Shown here piece by piece: positions 18,160 to 28,156 of a DNA stretch of 64,000 bases (the stretch's first letter is position 1; each line of letters opens with the position of its first letter). The notes under the pieces were generated by a model. The model saw nothing but the letters and a program-made list of their open reading frames with translations, was not told the DNA's origin and did not search any database. Both the position numbers and the translations under genes were made by a program. This DNA comes from Niallia sp. FSL W8-0635. GTDB lineage: Bacteria; Bacillota; Bacilli; Bacillales; Cytobacillaceae. The stretch spans positions 1,838,501-1,902,500 of the forward strand of contig NZ_JBBOYD010000001.1 in NCBI RefSeq assembly GCF_038007965.1, written 5' to 3'.

Positions 18160-18804
18160 ATGATTGTACATATTATGGCTGGTGGTCCAAAGCAATATAT
18201 TCCTGAAGTAGACAGCTATCCGAAAGATGTTTGCTGGATCGGAGTGGATCGCGGGGTAATTTATTTAATGGAAAAATCTTTGCCGATATATGCTGCTTTC
18301 GGCGATTTTGATTCCATTTCAGAAGAAGAACTGCATACAATAGAAGAAAAAACAGGAATCATTAAACGTTTTAAGCCAGAAAAAGATGAAACAGATATGG
18401 AGCTTGCACTTCTATGGGCGATCAAAGAAGGAGCAACAGTCATTCGACTATTCGGTGCAACAGGAGGAAGACTTGATCATACATTTGCTAACCTTCAGCT
18501 CTTATTAAGAGAAGCAATAGATAATAAAAATATTGAAGTGGAAATAATGGATAAACAAAATAGCATAGCCGTTGTACAAGCGGGATCTTATACCTTGAAA
18601 AAGAGGAGTGAATACAAATATATTTCATTTTTCCCCTTTAGTGCAAAGATTATAGGTCTAACTTTAGAAGGTTTTAAATACCCTTTAGTAAGGAGAAATC
18701 TTCCTGCTAGCAGCACATTATGCATTAGTAATGAACTAATTCGAGAAACTGGTACTTTTTCCTTTGATGAAGGCATATTAATGGTAATAAGAAGTTGTGA
18801 TTAA
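18160..18804 (+). CDS. thiN: Thiamine pyrophosphokinase
   Basis: A 214-residue enzyme that makes thiamine diphosphate from thiamine and ATP. Typical motifs are GDFDSIS, EKDETDMELAL and GATGGRLDHTFANL, followed by a C-terminal beta domain. GGAGGAG precedes the start. It is usually preceded by rpe in Bacillus; that gene is absent here, so thiN directly follows rsgA. Confidence 0.95.
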   Translation: MIVHIMAGGPKQYIPEVDSYPKDVCWIGVDRGVIYLMEKSLPIYAAFGDFDSISEEELHTIEEKTGIIKRFKPEKDETDMELALLWAIKEGATVIRLFGATGGRLDHTFANLQLLLREAIDNKNIEVEIMDKQNSIAVVQAGSYTLKKRSEYKYISFFPFSAKIIGLTLEGFKYPLVRRNLPASSTLCISNELIRETGTFSFDEGILMVIRSCD

Positions 18805-18893
18805 AATTTGATTAATGATGGTACTAATTTGTTTTATCTGAATAGGATATGTAAGTGCTAGCGATGTTTATTGATTAAGGAGGGACAGTATTC

Positions 18894-18974
18894 ATGAGAT
18901 TTTATACCATTAAATTGCCGAAATTTTTAGGAGGACTTGTCCGCGCAATGTTAGGAACCTTTAAGAAGGACTAA
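18894..18974 (+). CDS. spoVM: Stage V sporulation protein SpoVM (26 residues)
   Basis: A very short gene encoding MRFYTIKLPKFLGGLVRAML plus GTFKKD. It is nearly identical to the known B. subtilis peptide, with conservative changes only. SpoVM is an amphipathic helix that recognises the curved forespore membrane and anchors SpoIVA for coat assembly. AAGGAGGG lies about 11 nt upstream. Its presence shows that the organism belongs to an endospore-forming lineage. Its position between thiN and rpmB is the conserved one. Confidence 0.97.
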   Translation: MRFYTIKLPKFLGGLVRAMLGTFKKD

Positions 18975-19085
18975 CAAAAGATTCTGCGAATTTTTTTTGT
19001 AAAGACAACCTTTAGTGAAAAGGCAGGGAATTTCGAAACTTGTACTTATATGGTTTGCTTGTAGTGTTGGTAAGAAAGACAAAAT

Positions 19086-19114
19086 AAAAAAGGACATGTG
19101 ACATGTCCTTTTTT
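19086..19114. terminator. Bidirectional terminator between spoVM and rpmB
   Basis: Near-perfect palindrome: AAAAAAGGACATGT (19086-19099) against ACATGTCCTTTTTT (19101-19114). It works in both directions between convergent genes. Confidence 0.9.
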
Positions 19115-19126
19115 ATTGCGATCTGA

Positions 19127-19315
19127 TTATACGCGTTCTACTTTACCAGATCTTAATGCTCTAGCAGATACCCAAACACGTTTAGGCTTACCGTCTACTA
19201 AAATACGAACCTTTTGAAGGTTAGCTCCCCAAGTACGTTTGTTAGCGTTCATAGCATGGGAACGAGCATTACCTGTAGTTGTTTTTCTTCCAGTGATAAC
19301 ACATTTACGTGGCAT
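19127..19315 (-). CDS. rpmB: 50S ribosomal protein L28
   Basis: A 62-residue basic ribosomal protein (start [16 protein letters not shown]). Only one cysteine is present in the N-terminal part, so this is a zinc-free (C-minus) form. AAGGAGGG precedes the start on the - strand. It is transcribed opposite to its neighbours, as in B. subtilis. Confidence 0.97.
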   Translation of the reverse strand: MPRKCVITGRKTTTGNARSHAMNANKRTWGANLQKVRILVDGKPKRVWVSARALRSGKVERV

Positions 19316-19421
19316 GTATATTTCCCTCCTTATTACAGAAACCCATTAAAATGAGTTTGAAAAGTCATAGATAGCAATTACTTATAGTCTGCTAAATAAT
19401 CCTCGTTACAGATACCTTAAT

Positions 19422-19450
19422 AATTTATCATACAACTTAAATGAATGCAA
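19422..19450 (-). promoter_or_regulatory. rpmB: Putative sigma-A promoter for rpmB
   Basis: On the - strand TTGCAT (19445-19450), a 17-nt spacer and TAAATT (19422-19427), giving a leader of about 100 nt. The rest of the divergent rpmB/asp23-like intergenic region (19451-19686) is very A+T-rich. It must carry the promoter for the + strand genes, but I could not fix one with confidence. Confidence 0.5.
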
Positions 19451-19686
19451 TAGTTGGATTAAAAGCTTTCAAGAAAATTTCCTTGACATCAAAACTAGTT
19501 CGTTTAATCATACTCTTTATGGGAATAGTAAAATTAGTAACTTTTTTCTGAATTTATCCCAATGCTTTAATAGAAGTATTGTTTTGTTATATAATAATAA
19601 TAAGCTTTTTAACTATAGCTTTCAAAAAAGTATTGGTTATAGTAAAATGTCAGTAGTCAAGGAGCAATTCCAAAGGGGGAAATCTC

Positions 19687-20049
19687 ATGTCCATTGAACT
19701 AAAAACGAATTTCGGACAAATTGATATATCTACAGAAGTTATCGCGACAATCGCAGGTGGAGCAGCAGTAGACTGCTACGGTATTATTGGAATGGCGTCG
19801 AAAAATCAAATTAAAGACGGCTTAACAGATATTTTGCGAAAAGAAAACTTTACACGTGGTGTAATCGTTCGAAAAGTTGAAGAAGAAGTACATATTGATA
19901 TGTATATCATTGTAAGTTACGGAACGAAAATCTCCGAGGTTGCGCACAATGTTCAATCAAAAGTTAAATACACACTCAATAAGACAGTTGGACTTGCCGT
20001 TGACTCGGTTAATATTTACGTTCAGGGAGTTCGTGTGACGAACCCGTAG
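19687..20049 (+). CDS. yloU: Asp23/Gls24 family envelope-associated protein (YloU)
   Basis: A 120-residue Asp23-family protein (DISTEVIATIAGGAAVDCYG, then the VVSYGTKISEVAHNVQSKV-like core). Family members sit at the cell membrane, often with small membrane anchors; the molecular job is unclear. It is 16 nt upstream of fakA and probably shares its transcript. Confidence 0.92.
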   Translation: MSIELKTNFGQIDISTEVIATIAGGAAVDCYGIIGMASKNQIKDGLTDILRKENFTRGVIVRKVEEEVHIDMYIIVSYGTKISEVAHNVQSKVKYTLNKTVGLAVDSVNIYVQGVRVTNP

Positions 20050-20065
20050 TAGAGGAGGAAACACA

Positions 20066-21745
20066 GTGTCAATTACAGTTTTAGAAGGAAAGCGTTTTGC
20101 CGAAATGGTAATCCAAGGTGCAAACCATTTATCCTCTAATGCTAAATATGTAGATGCGTTAAATGTTTTTCCAGTACCAGATGGAGATACAGGGACGAAT
20201 ATGAATTTATCGATGACTTCAGGTGCAAAGGAAGTCCAAAAGAATATTCAATCACATATCGGTAAAGTTGGAACCTCATTATCAAGAGGTTTACTAATGG
20301 GAGCTAGAGGAAATTCAGGGGTTATTCTTTCTCAATTATTTCGTGGATTTTCCAAACATATTGAGCAAAAGGAATCCATAACTGGTCATGAATTTGCACA
20401 AGCTTTACAATTCGGTGTGGAAACAGCATATAAGGCAGTAATGAAACCTGTGGAAGGAACGATTCTAACAGTTGCTAAAGATGCAGCAAAGAAAGCGGTT
20501 CAATCTGCAGAAACAAATGACGACATTATTGTTATCATGGAAGATACAGTAAAAGAAGCAAAAGCTTCATTAAATAGAACGCCAGATCTTCTGCCTGTAT
20601 TAAAAGAAGTTGGAGTAGTTGACAGTGGTGGGCAAGGCCTAGTATTCGTATACGAAGGCTTCCTTGCTGAACTAAAAGGGGAAAAACTTCCTGACGCTGT
20701 ACAAAACGTTGTCTCTATGAACGAATTAGTAAATGCCGAGCATCATAAAAGTGTTCATAGCTATATCAATACAGAGGATATTGAATTTGGCTATTGCACA
20801 GAGTTTATGGTTCGTTTAGAGCAGGAGAAATTAGGAAACAAGCCGTTTTCGGAAGATGACTTTAGACAGGCTTTAAGTAAATACGGCGATTCTTTACTAG
20901 TTATCGCAGATGATGAAATTGTGAAAATTCACATTCATTCTAATAAGCCAGGTGAAGTATTGACATTTGGTCAAAAATACGGAAACTTGGTGAAAATGAA
21001 GATTGAAAATATGCGTGAGCAACATAGTAGTTTAGTGGATGGTGCGGAAGGCCATCAAGAAACAACTGCTCATTCTGTGGAAGAACAAAAAGAGTATGGA
21101 ATTGTAACAGTTTCTATGGGAAGCGGCATTGCAGATTTATTCAGAAGCATCGGTGCTCATTATGTTATCGAGGGCGGTCAAACGATGAATCCGAGCACAG
21201 AAGATATTGTAAATGCAGTAAACCGTATAAATGCGAAAAAGGTCTTTATTTTGCCAAATAATAAAAATATTATTATGGCAGCAGAACAAGCGGCAGAAGT
21301 ATTAGAACAAGAGGTTGTTGTTATTTCTTCTAAAACGGTACCTCAAGGAATGTCAGCCCTACTTGCTTTCAATCCTTCTAGCGATTTAGAAACAAATGAA
21401 AAGAATATGAAAGCCGCACTTGAGCATGTGAAGACAGGTCAAATTACGTATGCCGTAAGAGATACAAGCATTGATGGCCTGGAAATCGAAACTGGCGACT
21501 TTATGGGACTAGCAGAAGGTAAAATCGTTGTAAAAAGCAAAGATAAAACAGAATCTGCAATGGAACTTTTAAAGTCCATGATTGATGAGGATTCTGAAAT
21601 TGTAACAGTAATCAAAGGGGAAGAAGCGACGGAAGAAGAAGTTGAAACGCTTGTATCCTTTATCGAAGAAAATTATGAAGACGTGGAAGTAGAAGTGCAT
21701 AACGGAAAACAACCACTCTATTCCTTCATTTTTTCCATTGAATAA
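20066..21745 (+). CDS. fakA: Fatty acid kinase ATP-binding subunit FakA (YloV, DAK2 domain)
   Basis: A 559-residue protein. The N-terminal DAK2/DhaL-type domain carries PDGDTGTNM and the GARGNSGVILSQL nucleotide-binding segment (about 1-200). A middle domain and a C-terminal DegV-like region follow. FakA phosphorylates exogenous fatty acids bound to a FakB (DegV) partner, feeding acyl-phosphate to PlsY/PlsX. The start is GTG at 20066 after GAGGAGG. The products link functionally to the plsX-fab genes 5 kb downstream. Confidence 0.94.
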   Translation: MSITVLEGKRFAEMVIQGANHLSSNAKYVDALNVFPVPDGDTGTNMNLSMTSGAKEVQKNIQSHIGKVGTSLSRGLLMGARGNSGVILSQLFRGFSKHIEQKESITGHEFAQALQFGVETAYKAVMKPVEGTILTVAKDAAKKAVQSAETNDDIIVIMEDTVKEAKASLNRTPDLLPVLKEVGVVDSGGQGLVFVYEGFLAELKGEKLPDAVQNVVSMNELVNAEHHKSVHSYINTEDIEFGYCTEFMVRLEQEKLGNKPFSEDDFRQALSKYGDSLLVIADDEIVKIHIHSNKPGEVLTFGQKYGNLVKMKIENMREQHSSLVDGAEGHQETTAHSVEEQKEYGIVTVSMGSGIADLFRSIGAHYVIEGGQTMNPSTEDIVNAVNRINAKKVFILPNNKNIIMAAEQAAEVLEQEVVVISSKTVPQGMSALLAFNPSSDLETNEKNMKAALEHVKTGQITYAVRDTSIDGLEIETGDFMGLAEGKIVVKSKDKTESAMELLKSMIDEDSEIVTVIKGEEATEEEVETLVSFIEENYEDVEVEVHNGKQPLYSFIFSIE

Positions 21746-21755
21746 GTATTAGGTT

Positions 21756-21792
21756 AAAAAGGTGTGCCTGTATGTATAGGCATGCCTTTTTT
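21756..21792 (+). terminator. Rho-independent terminator after fakA
   Basis: AAAAAGGTGTGCCT against AGGCATGCCTTTTTT with two G-U pairs and a T run. Confidence 0.88.
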
Positions 21793-21944
21793 GTATGTTT
21801 GGGGGTGTGACGATCGGTCGGGCAATTTTGTTTGAAAGAAGAGAGCTGGGGACGGAGTCTGTTACTTTGTAGGTGATTGGCTGAATGAAAAGGTAAATAG
21901 AGAAGCGATGTCTGAGCCTGTTTGGGTAGGGAAAGGACGCGTGG

Positions 21945-22370
21945 GGTAACAGAGAAGAGGACTCTAAGCCCGTTTATTCAAGAAAAAGTCGTACAAGGTA
22001 ACAGAGAAGGAGTCTCTAAGCCCATTCAGTCAAGAAAAGGTCGTATAAGGTAACAGAGAAGGAGTCTCTAAGCCCGCTCAGTCAAGAATAGGTCGTATAA
22101 GGTAACAGAGAAGCAGCCTCTAAGCCCGCTCAGTCAAGAAAAGGTCGTATAAGGTAACAGAGAAGCAGCCTCTAAGCCCGCTCAGTCAAGAAAAGGTCGC
22201 ACAAGGTAACAGAGAAGGAGTCTCTAAGCCCATTCAGTCAAGAATAGGTCGTATAAGGTAACAGAGAAGGAGTCTCTAAGCCCATTCAGTCAAGAAAAGG
22301 TCGCACAAGGTAACAGAGAAGCAACCTCTAAGCCCGTTCAGTCAAGAAAAGGTCGCACAAAGTAACAGAG
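21945..22370 (+). repeat. Tandem array of eight exact 52-bp units plus a partial ninth
   Basis: Units begin with GGTAACAGAG at 21945, 21997, 22049, 22101, 22153, 22205, 22257 and 22309. A partial copy lies at 22361. The period never varies. Units differ by a few substitutions (GAGTCTCT or CAGCCTCT; CCCGCTCAG or CCCATTCAG). The array fills the gap between the fakA terminator and the sdaAB leader. It belongs to the same family as the array at 51723-52151, sharing the first 10 bases and the TCTC block. No open frame is conserved, since 52 is not a multiple of three. The flanks 21793-21944 and 22371-22599 show no gene. Confidence 0.95.
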
Positions 22371-22599
22371 GAATTCCCCGCCAAGATCCACAAAGCAAAC
22401 AAAATCGCACTATATAATTGTCCCATATCAATCAACAAACACAACAACTATAACGTTCCAATTATCAAAATAAATAGAACGATAAGAATTAGAACCATAT
22501 ATTAATATAGTATGATATTATATAGTGTAATGAATTTAAATAAGGTAATGCTGAAAGACTCTTCATTTGATATTAGAGTATTTAAGGGGAGAAAAATCC

Positions 22600-23262
22600 A
22601 TGAAATATAAAAGCGTTTTTGATATTATTGGTCCGGTTATGATTGGTCCATCTAGTTCTCATACAGCTGGTGCTGCGCGAATTGGAAGAGTGGCCCGAAA
22701 TCTTTTTGAAAGAGAACCGAAATGGGTTAATATTCATTTTTATGGTTCGTTCGCTGAAACATATAAGGGTCATGGAACAGATGTGGCGATTATTGGAGGA
22801 ATCCTTGATTTCGATACATTTGATGAACGTATTAAACAGTCCTTAGAAATCGCAGAGCAGCATGGAATTCAAGTGAAATTTAATATAGAAGAAGCCATTC
22901 CAGAGCATCCAAATACAGCTAAAATTCAATTAGGCGATGAAAAGGGAGAAATGGAGCTAGTCGGAATTTCTATTGGTGGCGGAAAAATAGAAATAACAGA
23001 GCTTAATGGATTTAAGCTAAAGCTCTCTGGTCATCATCCTGCAATATTGGTTGTCCATAATGATCGCTTTGGGGCGATTGCGAAGGTTGCAAATGTATTG
23101 GCTAAATATGAAATAAATATCGGCCATATGGAAGTAAGCCGTAAAGAAAAAGGGAAATTGGCTTTAATGACAATTGAAGTCGATCAAAATATAGAAGAAC
23201 CAATTTTAAAAGAGCTCGAACAATTGGATTCAATCGAAAAAGTAACAACGATTGTGGAATAA
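22600..23262 (+). CDS. sdaAB: L-serine dehydratase, iron-sulfur-dependent, beta subunit
   Basis: A 220-residue subunit. The N-terminal serine dehydratase beta domain reads FDIIGPVMIGPSSSHTAG, and a C-terminal ACT domain occupies about 148-220. With SdaAA it deaminates L-serine to pyruvate and ammonia. ATG 22600 is chosen for AAGGGGAG 8 nt upstream, giving exactly the usual length; an earlier in-frame start would add 11 residues of non-homologous sequence. Confidence 0.95.
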   Translation: MKYKSVFDIIGPVMIGPSSSHTAGAARIGRVARNLFEREPKWVNIHFYGSFAETYKGHGTDVAIIGGILDFDTFDERIKQSLEIAEQHGIQVKFNIEEAIPEHPNTAKIQLGDEKGEMELVGISIGGGKIEITELNGFKLKLSGHHPAILVVHNDRFGAIAKVANVLAKYEINIGHMEVSRKEKGKLALMTIEVDQNIEEPILKELEQLDSIEKVTTIVE

Positions 23263-23278
23263 AGAGGGAGGGGTAAAT

Positions 23279-24166
23279 ATGTTTCGTAATGTAGCAGAAT
23301 TGGTAGAGATAGCAACAACTAGAAATTTACCGATTTCCGAAATTATGATTGAACAAGAAATGCAAGTAACTGGAAAAACAAGAGAAGTAATTATCGCCCA
23401 GATGGAAACGAATCTGCAGGTAATGGAGCAAGCGGTTGAAAGAGGGTTAAACGGAGTTGTATCCCATTCAGGATTAACTGGTGGCGACGCTGTGTTACTT
23501 CAAAATTATATTAAAAAAGGACAATTTCTTTCTGGAGAAATTATCTTAGATGCAGTAAGTAAAGCAGTTGCAACAAATGAAGTAAATGCTGCTATGGGGA
23601 TGATTTGCGCAACTCCAACAGCGGGATCAGCAGGGGTTGTACCTGGTACGCTATTTGCTGTACAAAATAAGCTGAATCCTACAAGAGAGCAAATGATTGC
23701 ATTCCTATTCACTTCTGGAGCATTTGGATTTGTGGTAGCGAATAATGCATCTATCTCTGGTGCAGCAGGTGGATGTCAAGCAGAAGTAGGATCCGCTGCT
23801 GGAATGGCTGCAGCTGCGATTGTAGAAATGGCGGGGGGAACACCAGAACAATCCGCACATGCTATGGCAATCACATTAAAGAATATGCTAGGACTTGTAT
23901 GTGATCCTGTTGCGGGGCTAGTCGAAGTTCCATGTGTGAAGCGAAACGCAATGGGAGCAGCAAATGCGATGATTGCAGCAGATATGGCGCTTGCAGGGAT
24001 TAAAAGCCGCATCCCTTGTGATGAAGTTATTGATAGCATGTATCGTATCGGTCAGGCAATGCCGACAGCACTTAAAGAAACAGCACGGGGAGGGTTGGCA
24101 GCAACACCGACTGGTCGTAGACTGGAAGCTGAAATCTTTGGTAGTGCCGCTGCCGCTAATAAGTGA
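23279..24166 (+). CDS. sdaAA: L-serine dehydratase, iron-sulfur-dependent, alpha subunit
   Basis: A 295-residue subunit carrying the 4Fe-4S cluster that binds serine. Candidate ligand cysteines appear in MICATPTAGSAG, GGCQAEVG and CDPVAGLVEVPC. ATG 23279 follows GGGAGGGG. The gene lies 16 nt after sdaAB and overlaps the recG start by 4 nt. Confidence 0.95.
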   Translation: MFRNVAELVEIATTRNLPISEIMIEQEMQVTGKTREVIIAQMETNLQVMEQAVERGLNGVVSHSGLTGGDAVLLQNYIKKGQFLSGEIILDAVSKAVATNEVNAAMGMICATPTAGSAGVVPGTLFAVQNKLNPTREQMIAFLFTSGAFGFVVANNASISGAAGGCQAEVGSAAGMAAAAIVEMAGGTPEQSAHAMAITLKNMLGLVCDPVAGLVEVPCVKRNAMGAANAMIAADMALAGIKSRIPCDEVIDSMYRIGQAMPTALKETARGGLAATPTGRRLEAEIFGSAAAANK

Positions 24167-26211
24167 ATGAATCCTTACAAGTATCTGTTGATAATATAAA
24201 AGGCGTTGGAACCGAAACGAAAAAACAATTAGAAGAAATGAATATATACACAATAAATGATTTGCTAGAATATTTTCCTTATCGCTATGAGGATTATCGT
24301 CTGAAAAACCTCGAAGAAATAAAGCATGAAGAAAAAGTGACGGTAGAAGGGAAGGTTCATAGCGAACCATCCCTTATTTTTCATGGAAGAAAGAAATCTC
24401 GTTTAACGATAAAATTATTGGTAGAACAATATTTAATTACAGTCGTATTTTTTAATCAGCCATATCTTAAAAGTAAATTAGCTGTCCAAGAATTGATTAC
24501 TGTAACCGGAAAATGGGATCAGCATCGTCAAACAATAACAGCAAATCACTTGCAAATTGGCAGTAACCAAAAGGGACATTTATTTGAACCAGTTTATGCG
24601 GTTAAGGGGAATATGACCGTCAAAAATCTACGGAAATATATTTCGTCTGCATTAAGTCAATATGCACACTTAATTGAAGAGAATTTTCCTGCTTCCATGC
24701 TAACGAAATATCGACTTCTTCCAAGGCAGGAAGCATTGCAAATTATCCATTTTCCTGAAAAAAGAGAAGACCTTACCCAAGCAAGAAGAAGGTTTGTATA
24801 TGAGGAATTTCTCTTATTCCAACTAAAGATGAGTGCACTAAGAAAATACGAAAGAGAACATTCAGGTGGTAAAAGCCAGCGTTATTCTCTTGGGAAATTA
24901 ACAACATTCATAGAAGGGCTACCTTTTCCGTTAACGAATGCTCAAAAAAGAGTGGTAAATGAAATTTTAACGGATATGAAAGCAGATGTTCGAATGAATC
25001 GCTTGCTACAAGGGGATGTTGGATCTGGAAAAACAATTGTAGCGGCAATAGTCCTATATGCTTCCATTCTTTCGGGGCATCAAGGTGCATTAATGGCACC
25101 GACGGAAATTCTCGCAGAGCAGCATGCGGATTCCTTGCATAGTATCTTTACCGAATTTGGGGTAACTTGTGGCTTGTTAACAAGCTCTGTTAAGGGAAAA
25201 AAACGAAAAGAATTACTAGCCCAGTTAAAAGAAGGAAAGATAGATATTTTAATAGGCACACATGCGTTGATTCAAGATGACGTTGAATTCCAATCATTAG
25301 GGTTAGTAATCACAGACGAACAACATCGCTTTGGAGTAGAGCAAAGAAGAGTACTTCGAGAAAAAGGGGAAAACCCCGATGTTCTGTTTATGACAGCAAC
25401 CCCAATTCCAAGAACACTTGCTATTACGGTCTTTGGAGAGATGGATGTCAGTATTATTGATGAAATGCCAGCAGGGCGCAAAAACATTGAAACCTATTGG
25501 GTAAAGCATGATATGTTAACAAGAATCCTGCAGTTTATGGAAAAAGAACTCCATCAAGGAAGACAAGCCTATGTTATTTGTCCGTTAATTGAGGAATCGG
25601 AAAAGCTAGATGTCCAAAATGCTATTGATGTCCATGCGATGCTGTCCACCTTTTTCCAAGGAAGATACAATGTTGGATTGATGCACGGGAAGCTCCATGC
25701 AGATGAGAAGGATCAAATGATGAAGCAGTTCAGTCAAAATGACATTCAAGTCCTTGTAAGTACAACGGTTGTTGAAGTTGGTGTAAACGTACCGAATGCG
25801 ACATTTATGCTCGTATACGATGCAGAGCGATTCGGATTATCCCAATTACATCAGCTTAGAGGAAGAGTTGGTCGAGGGGATGCTCAGTCGTATTGCGTGT
25901 TAATCGCAGATCCGAAAACAGATGTAGGAAAAGAAAGAATGAAAATCATGACGGAAACAAGCGACGGCTTCGTCCTAAGTGAAAAAGACTTAGAATTAAG
26001 AGGGCCAGGAGACTTCTTCGGAAAAAAACAAAGTGGCCTGCCTGAATTCAAAATGGGCGATATGGTCCACGATTACCGCATATTAGAAACTGCTCGAAAT
26101 GATGCAACTATTTTAATCGAATCAACAGCATTCTGGCAAAACGATGACTACAAAGCACTAAGAGATACACTTAAAGAAACAGGTGTCTTAAACGGTGAAA
26201 AACTAGATTAA
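24163..26211 (+). CDS. recG: ATP-dependent DNA helicase RecG
   Basis: A 682-residue branch-migration helicase for Holliday junctions and stalled forks. The N-terminal wedge/OB domain (about 1-240) contains YFPYRYEDYR. Helicase motifs follow: GDVGSGKT (Walker A), TDEQHRFG (motif II), MTATPIPRT (III), and QLRGRVGRG (VI). The start is GTG at 24163, which overlaps the sdaAA stop (GTGA). No ribosome site is visible, so translation is probably coupled to sdaAA. Confidence 0.96.
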   Translation: MNESLQVSVDNIKGVGTETKKQLEEMNIYTINDLLEYFPYRYEDYRLKNLEEIKHEEKVTVEGKVHSEPSLIFHGRKKSRLTIKLLVEQYLITVVFFNQPYLKSKLAVQELITVTGKWDQHRQTITANHLQIGSNQKGHLFEPVYAVKGNMTVKNLRKYISSALSQYAHLIEENFPASMLTKYRLLPRQEALQIIHFPEKREDLTQARRRFVYEEFLLFQLKMSALRKYEREHSGGKSQRYSLGKLTTFIEGLPFPLTNAQKRVVNEILTDMKADVRMNRLLQGDVGSGKTIVAAIVLYASILSGHQGALMAPTEILAEQHADSLHSIFTEFGVTCGLLTSSVKGKKRKELLAQLKEGKIDILIGTHALIQDDVEFQSLGLVITDEQHRFGVEQRRVLREKGENPDVLFMTATPIPRTLAITVFGEMDVSIIDEMPAGRKNIETYWVKHDMLTRILQFMEKELHQGRQAYVICPLIEESEKLDVQNAIDVHAMLSTFFQGRYNVGLMHGKLHADEKDQMMKQFSQNDIQVLVSTTVVEVGVNVPNATFMLVYDAERFGLSQLHQLRGRVGRGDAQSYCVLIADPKTDVGKERMKIMTETSDGFVLSEKDLELRGPGDFFGKKQSGLPEFKMGDMVHDYRILETARNDATILIESTAFWQNDDYKALRDTLKETGVLNGEKLD

Positions 26212-26289
26212 CAGAACAATATTTCCCAGTAAATAACAAACGGTTTTGTTGAAATATTTTAACGAATTCTGTTATTTATGAAATGGAAA

Positions 26290-26440
26290 ATTCAACTTAC
26301 ATTGAGTTGATTGGAACGGATATATTTTCCTTCTACGGGAAATGCGAGAAAGTCCGAGTCTCTGCAAAGGCGGCTCGGTGCTCGCCCTGCGGAAATCAAT
26401 GGGTATCACTCCGTATAGTATTTCTAAAATCTTCACCAGC
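26290..26440 (+). repeat. Degenerate relative of the MITE-like repeat between recG and the FapR operator
   Basis: The segment CGAGAAAGTCCGAG ... GCTCGCCCTGCGGAAA resembles the centre of the repeat at 35150-35351. The ends are not recognisable. The gap 26212-26490 holds no gene; an 86-codon frame crossing it is repeat-derived. Confidence 0.45.
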
Positions 26441-26490
26441 CGTTTGCAAAAACTTCGGCTTGCATTCCAACTACATAAATTATATACTAC

Positions 26491-26512
26491 TATTAGTACC
26501 TAGTCTTAATAG
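26491..26512. promoter_or_regulatory. fapR: FapR operator upstream of fapR
   Basis: TATTAGTACCTAGTCTTAAT matches the known Bacillus FapR operator as I remember it. FapR represses this operon until malonyl-CoA binds it. The site lies 20 nt upstream of the fapR start, in an autoregulatory position. Confidence 0.85.
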
Positions 26513-26529
26513 TGCGGTGGTGTTAATAG

Positions 26530-27093
26530 ATGAAAAGAAATAAACGAGATCGGCAGCAGCTTTTAGTGGAGACAATTAAAGAAACTCCTTTTATTACAGA
26601 CGAGGAATTGGCGGAAAAATTCTCTGTTAGTGTACAGACAATAAGACTAGATAGGTTAGAATTATCCATTCCAGAGCTTCGAGAGCGAATAAAAAATGTC
26701 GCCAAACAATCACTTGAAGACGAAGTGAAAGCATTGCCTATTGAAGAAGTAATTGGCGAAATAATCGATATGGAATTAGATAATTCAGCTATATCTATCT
26801 TTGAAGTACAACAAGAGCATGTCTTTAAAAGAAATGGCATAGCAAGGGGACATCATCTCTTTGCACAGGCTAATTCTCTTGCGGTAGCCCTCATAAATGA
26901 TGAACTTGCACTTACTGCTAAGGCGAATATTCATTTCACAAGATCGGTAAAATTAGGTGAACGAATTATTGCAAAAGCAAAAGTAAGTCATATAGATAGT
27001 ATAACGGGAAGAACAACGGTAGAGGTTAATAGTTACGTGAACACGGAGCTAGTCTTTAAAGGCGAATTTGATATGTACCGTGCCAAAAAATAA
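26530..27093 (+). CDS. fapR: Transcriptional repressor of fatty acid and phospholipid synthesis FapR
   Basis: A 187-residue repressor. The N-terminal DeoR-like helix-turn-helix (about 1-60) includes [20 protein letters not shown] hot-dog-fold effector domain (about 75-187) binds malonyl-CoA ([19 protein letters not shown]). It closely follows the known Bacillus protein. It is the first gene of fapR-plsX-fabD-fabG and has its own operator just upstream. Confidence 0.97.
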   Translation: MKRNKRDRQQLLVETIKETPFITDEELAEKFSVSVQTIRLDRLELSIPELRERIKNVAKQSLEDEVKALPIEEVIGEIIDMELDNSAISIFEVQQEHVFKRNGIARGHHLFAQANSLAVALINDELALTAKANIHFTRSVKLGERIIAKAKVSHIDSITGRTTVEVNSYVNTELVFKGEFDMYRAKK

Positions 27094-27106
27094 AGGAGCA
27101 ATCGTT

Positions 27107-28099
27107 ATGATGAAAATTGCAATCGATGCGATGGGCGGAGACAATGCCCCAAAAGAAATAGTAATTGGTGCTCAAAAAGCAATAGAAGCTTTTTCAGATT
27201 TAGAAATACTCCTAGTGGGAGATGAAAATAAGATTCAAGCTTTTCTTACGAATAAAGAACGAATCGAAATTTTACATACAGAAGAGCAAATTTTAGCAAC
27301 AGATGAGCCAGTAAGAGCAGTACGTAGAAAAAAAACAGCTAGTATGGTTCTTGGTGCAACAGAAGTGAAAGAAAATAGAGCAGATGCCTTTATCTCAGCA
27401 GGGAATACAGGTGCTTTAATGGCAACTGGATTATTTGTAGTTGGAAGAATGGAAGGAATAGACCGTCCAGCATTAGCTCCAACTTTACCGACAATTGGTG
27501 GAGAAGGCTTTCTTTTACTAGATGTCGGTGCAAATGTAGACGCCAAACCAGAAAACTTAGTTCAATACGCAATGATGGGAAGTATTTATTCTGAGAAGGT
27601 TAGAGGAATTGCTAAACCAAGAGTTGGCTTATTGAATATTGGGACAGAAGAGAAAAAGGGGACGGAATTAACGAAAAAAACCTTTGAACTTCTTCAAAAC
27701 ACAAATATCCATTTCATCGGAAATATAGAAGCACGTGATTTGCTTGATGGAGTATGTGATGTTGCTGTTACAGACGGATTTACTGGTAATATGATTTTAA
27801 AAACGGTTGAAGGTACAGCAATGTCGATGTTTAAAATGATTAAGACAGAGCTAATGAGTAGCTTTACTTCAAAAATGGCTGCTGCTGTTTTAAAGCCGAA
27901 TTTAAAACAAATCAAAAATAAGTTGGATTACTCAGAGTATGGGGGAGCAGCTTTATTTGGCTTAAATGCCCCAGTTATTAAGGCACATGGTTCATCTGAT
28001 AGTCAGGCGATCTTTAGCGCAATTAGGCAAACAAGAGAGTTTGTGCAATCAGGTGTTGTAACTCAGATTAAGGATGCAATGGAGCATCAGGCAGAATAA
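27107..28099 (+). CDS. plsX: Phosphate acyltransferase PlsX
   Basis: A 330-residue peripheral membrane enzyme that converts acyl-ACP to acyl-phosphate for glycerolipid synthesis. Motifs are [12 protein letters not shown] at the start, GNTGALMA and [12 protein letters not shown] 27107 is 8 nt after AAAGGAG; a longer frame from 27068 overlaps fapR and has no site. The second Met three bases on is an alternative. Confidence 0.96.
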   Translation: MMKIAIDAMGGDNAPKEIVIGAQKAIEAFSDLEILLVGDENKIQAFLTNKERIEILHTEEQILATDEPVRAVRRKKTASMVLGATEVKENRADAFISAGNTGALMATGLFVVGRMEGIDRPALAPTLPTIGGEGFLLLDVGANVDAKPENLVQYAMMGSIYSEKVRGIAKPRVGLLNIGTEEKKGTELTKKTFELLQNTNIHFIGNIEARDLLDGVCDVAVTDGFTGNMILKTVEGTAMSMFKMIKTELMSSFTSKMAAAVLKPNLKQIKNKLDYSEYGGAALFGLNAPVIKAHGSSDSQAIFSAIRQTREFVQSGVVTQIKDAMEHQAE

Positions 28100-28156
28100 A
28101 CGTTAATGAAACTGCAGGACGCAGAACTCGAATGGAAAGAAGGAGAGTAGAAACGA

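Noticed and set aside
21945..22370. CRISPR array
   Set aside because: The units are contiguous near-identical 52-mers without variable spacers, and no cas gene is nearby.
23918..24370. A 150-codon - strand frame across the sdaAA/recG junction
   Set aside because: It lies antisense to two clearly functional genes and its composition follows their codons.
26283..26543. An 86-codon frame between recG and fapR
   Set aside because: It runs through the decayed repeat and the FapR operator and resembles no protein.
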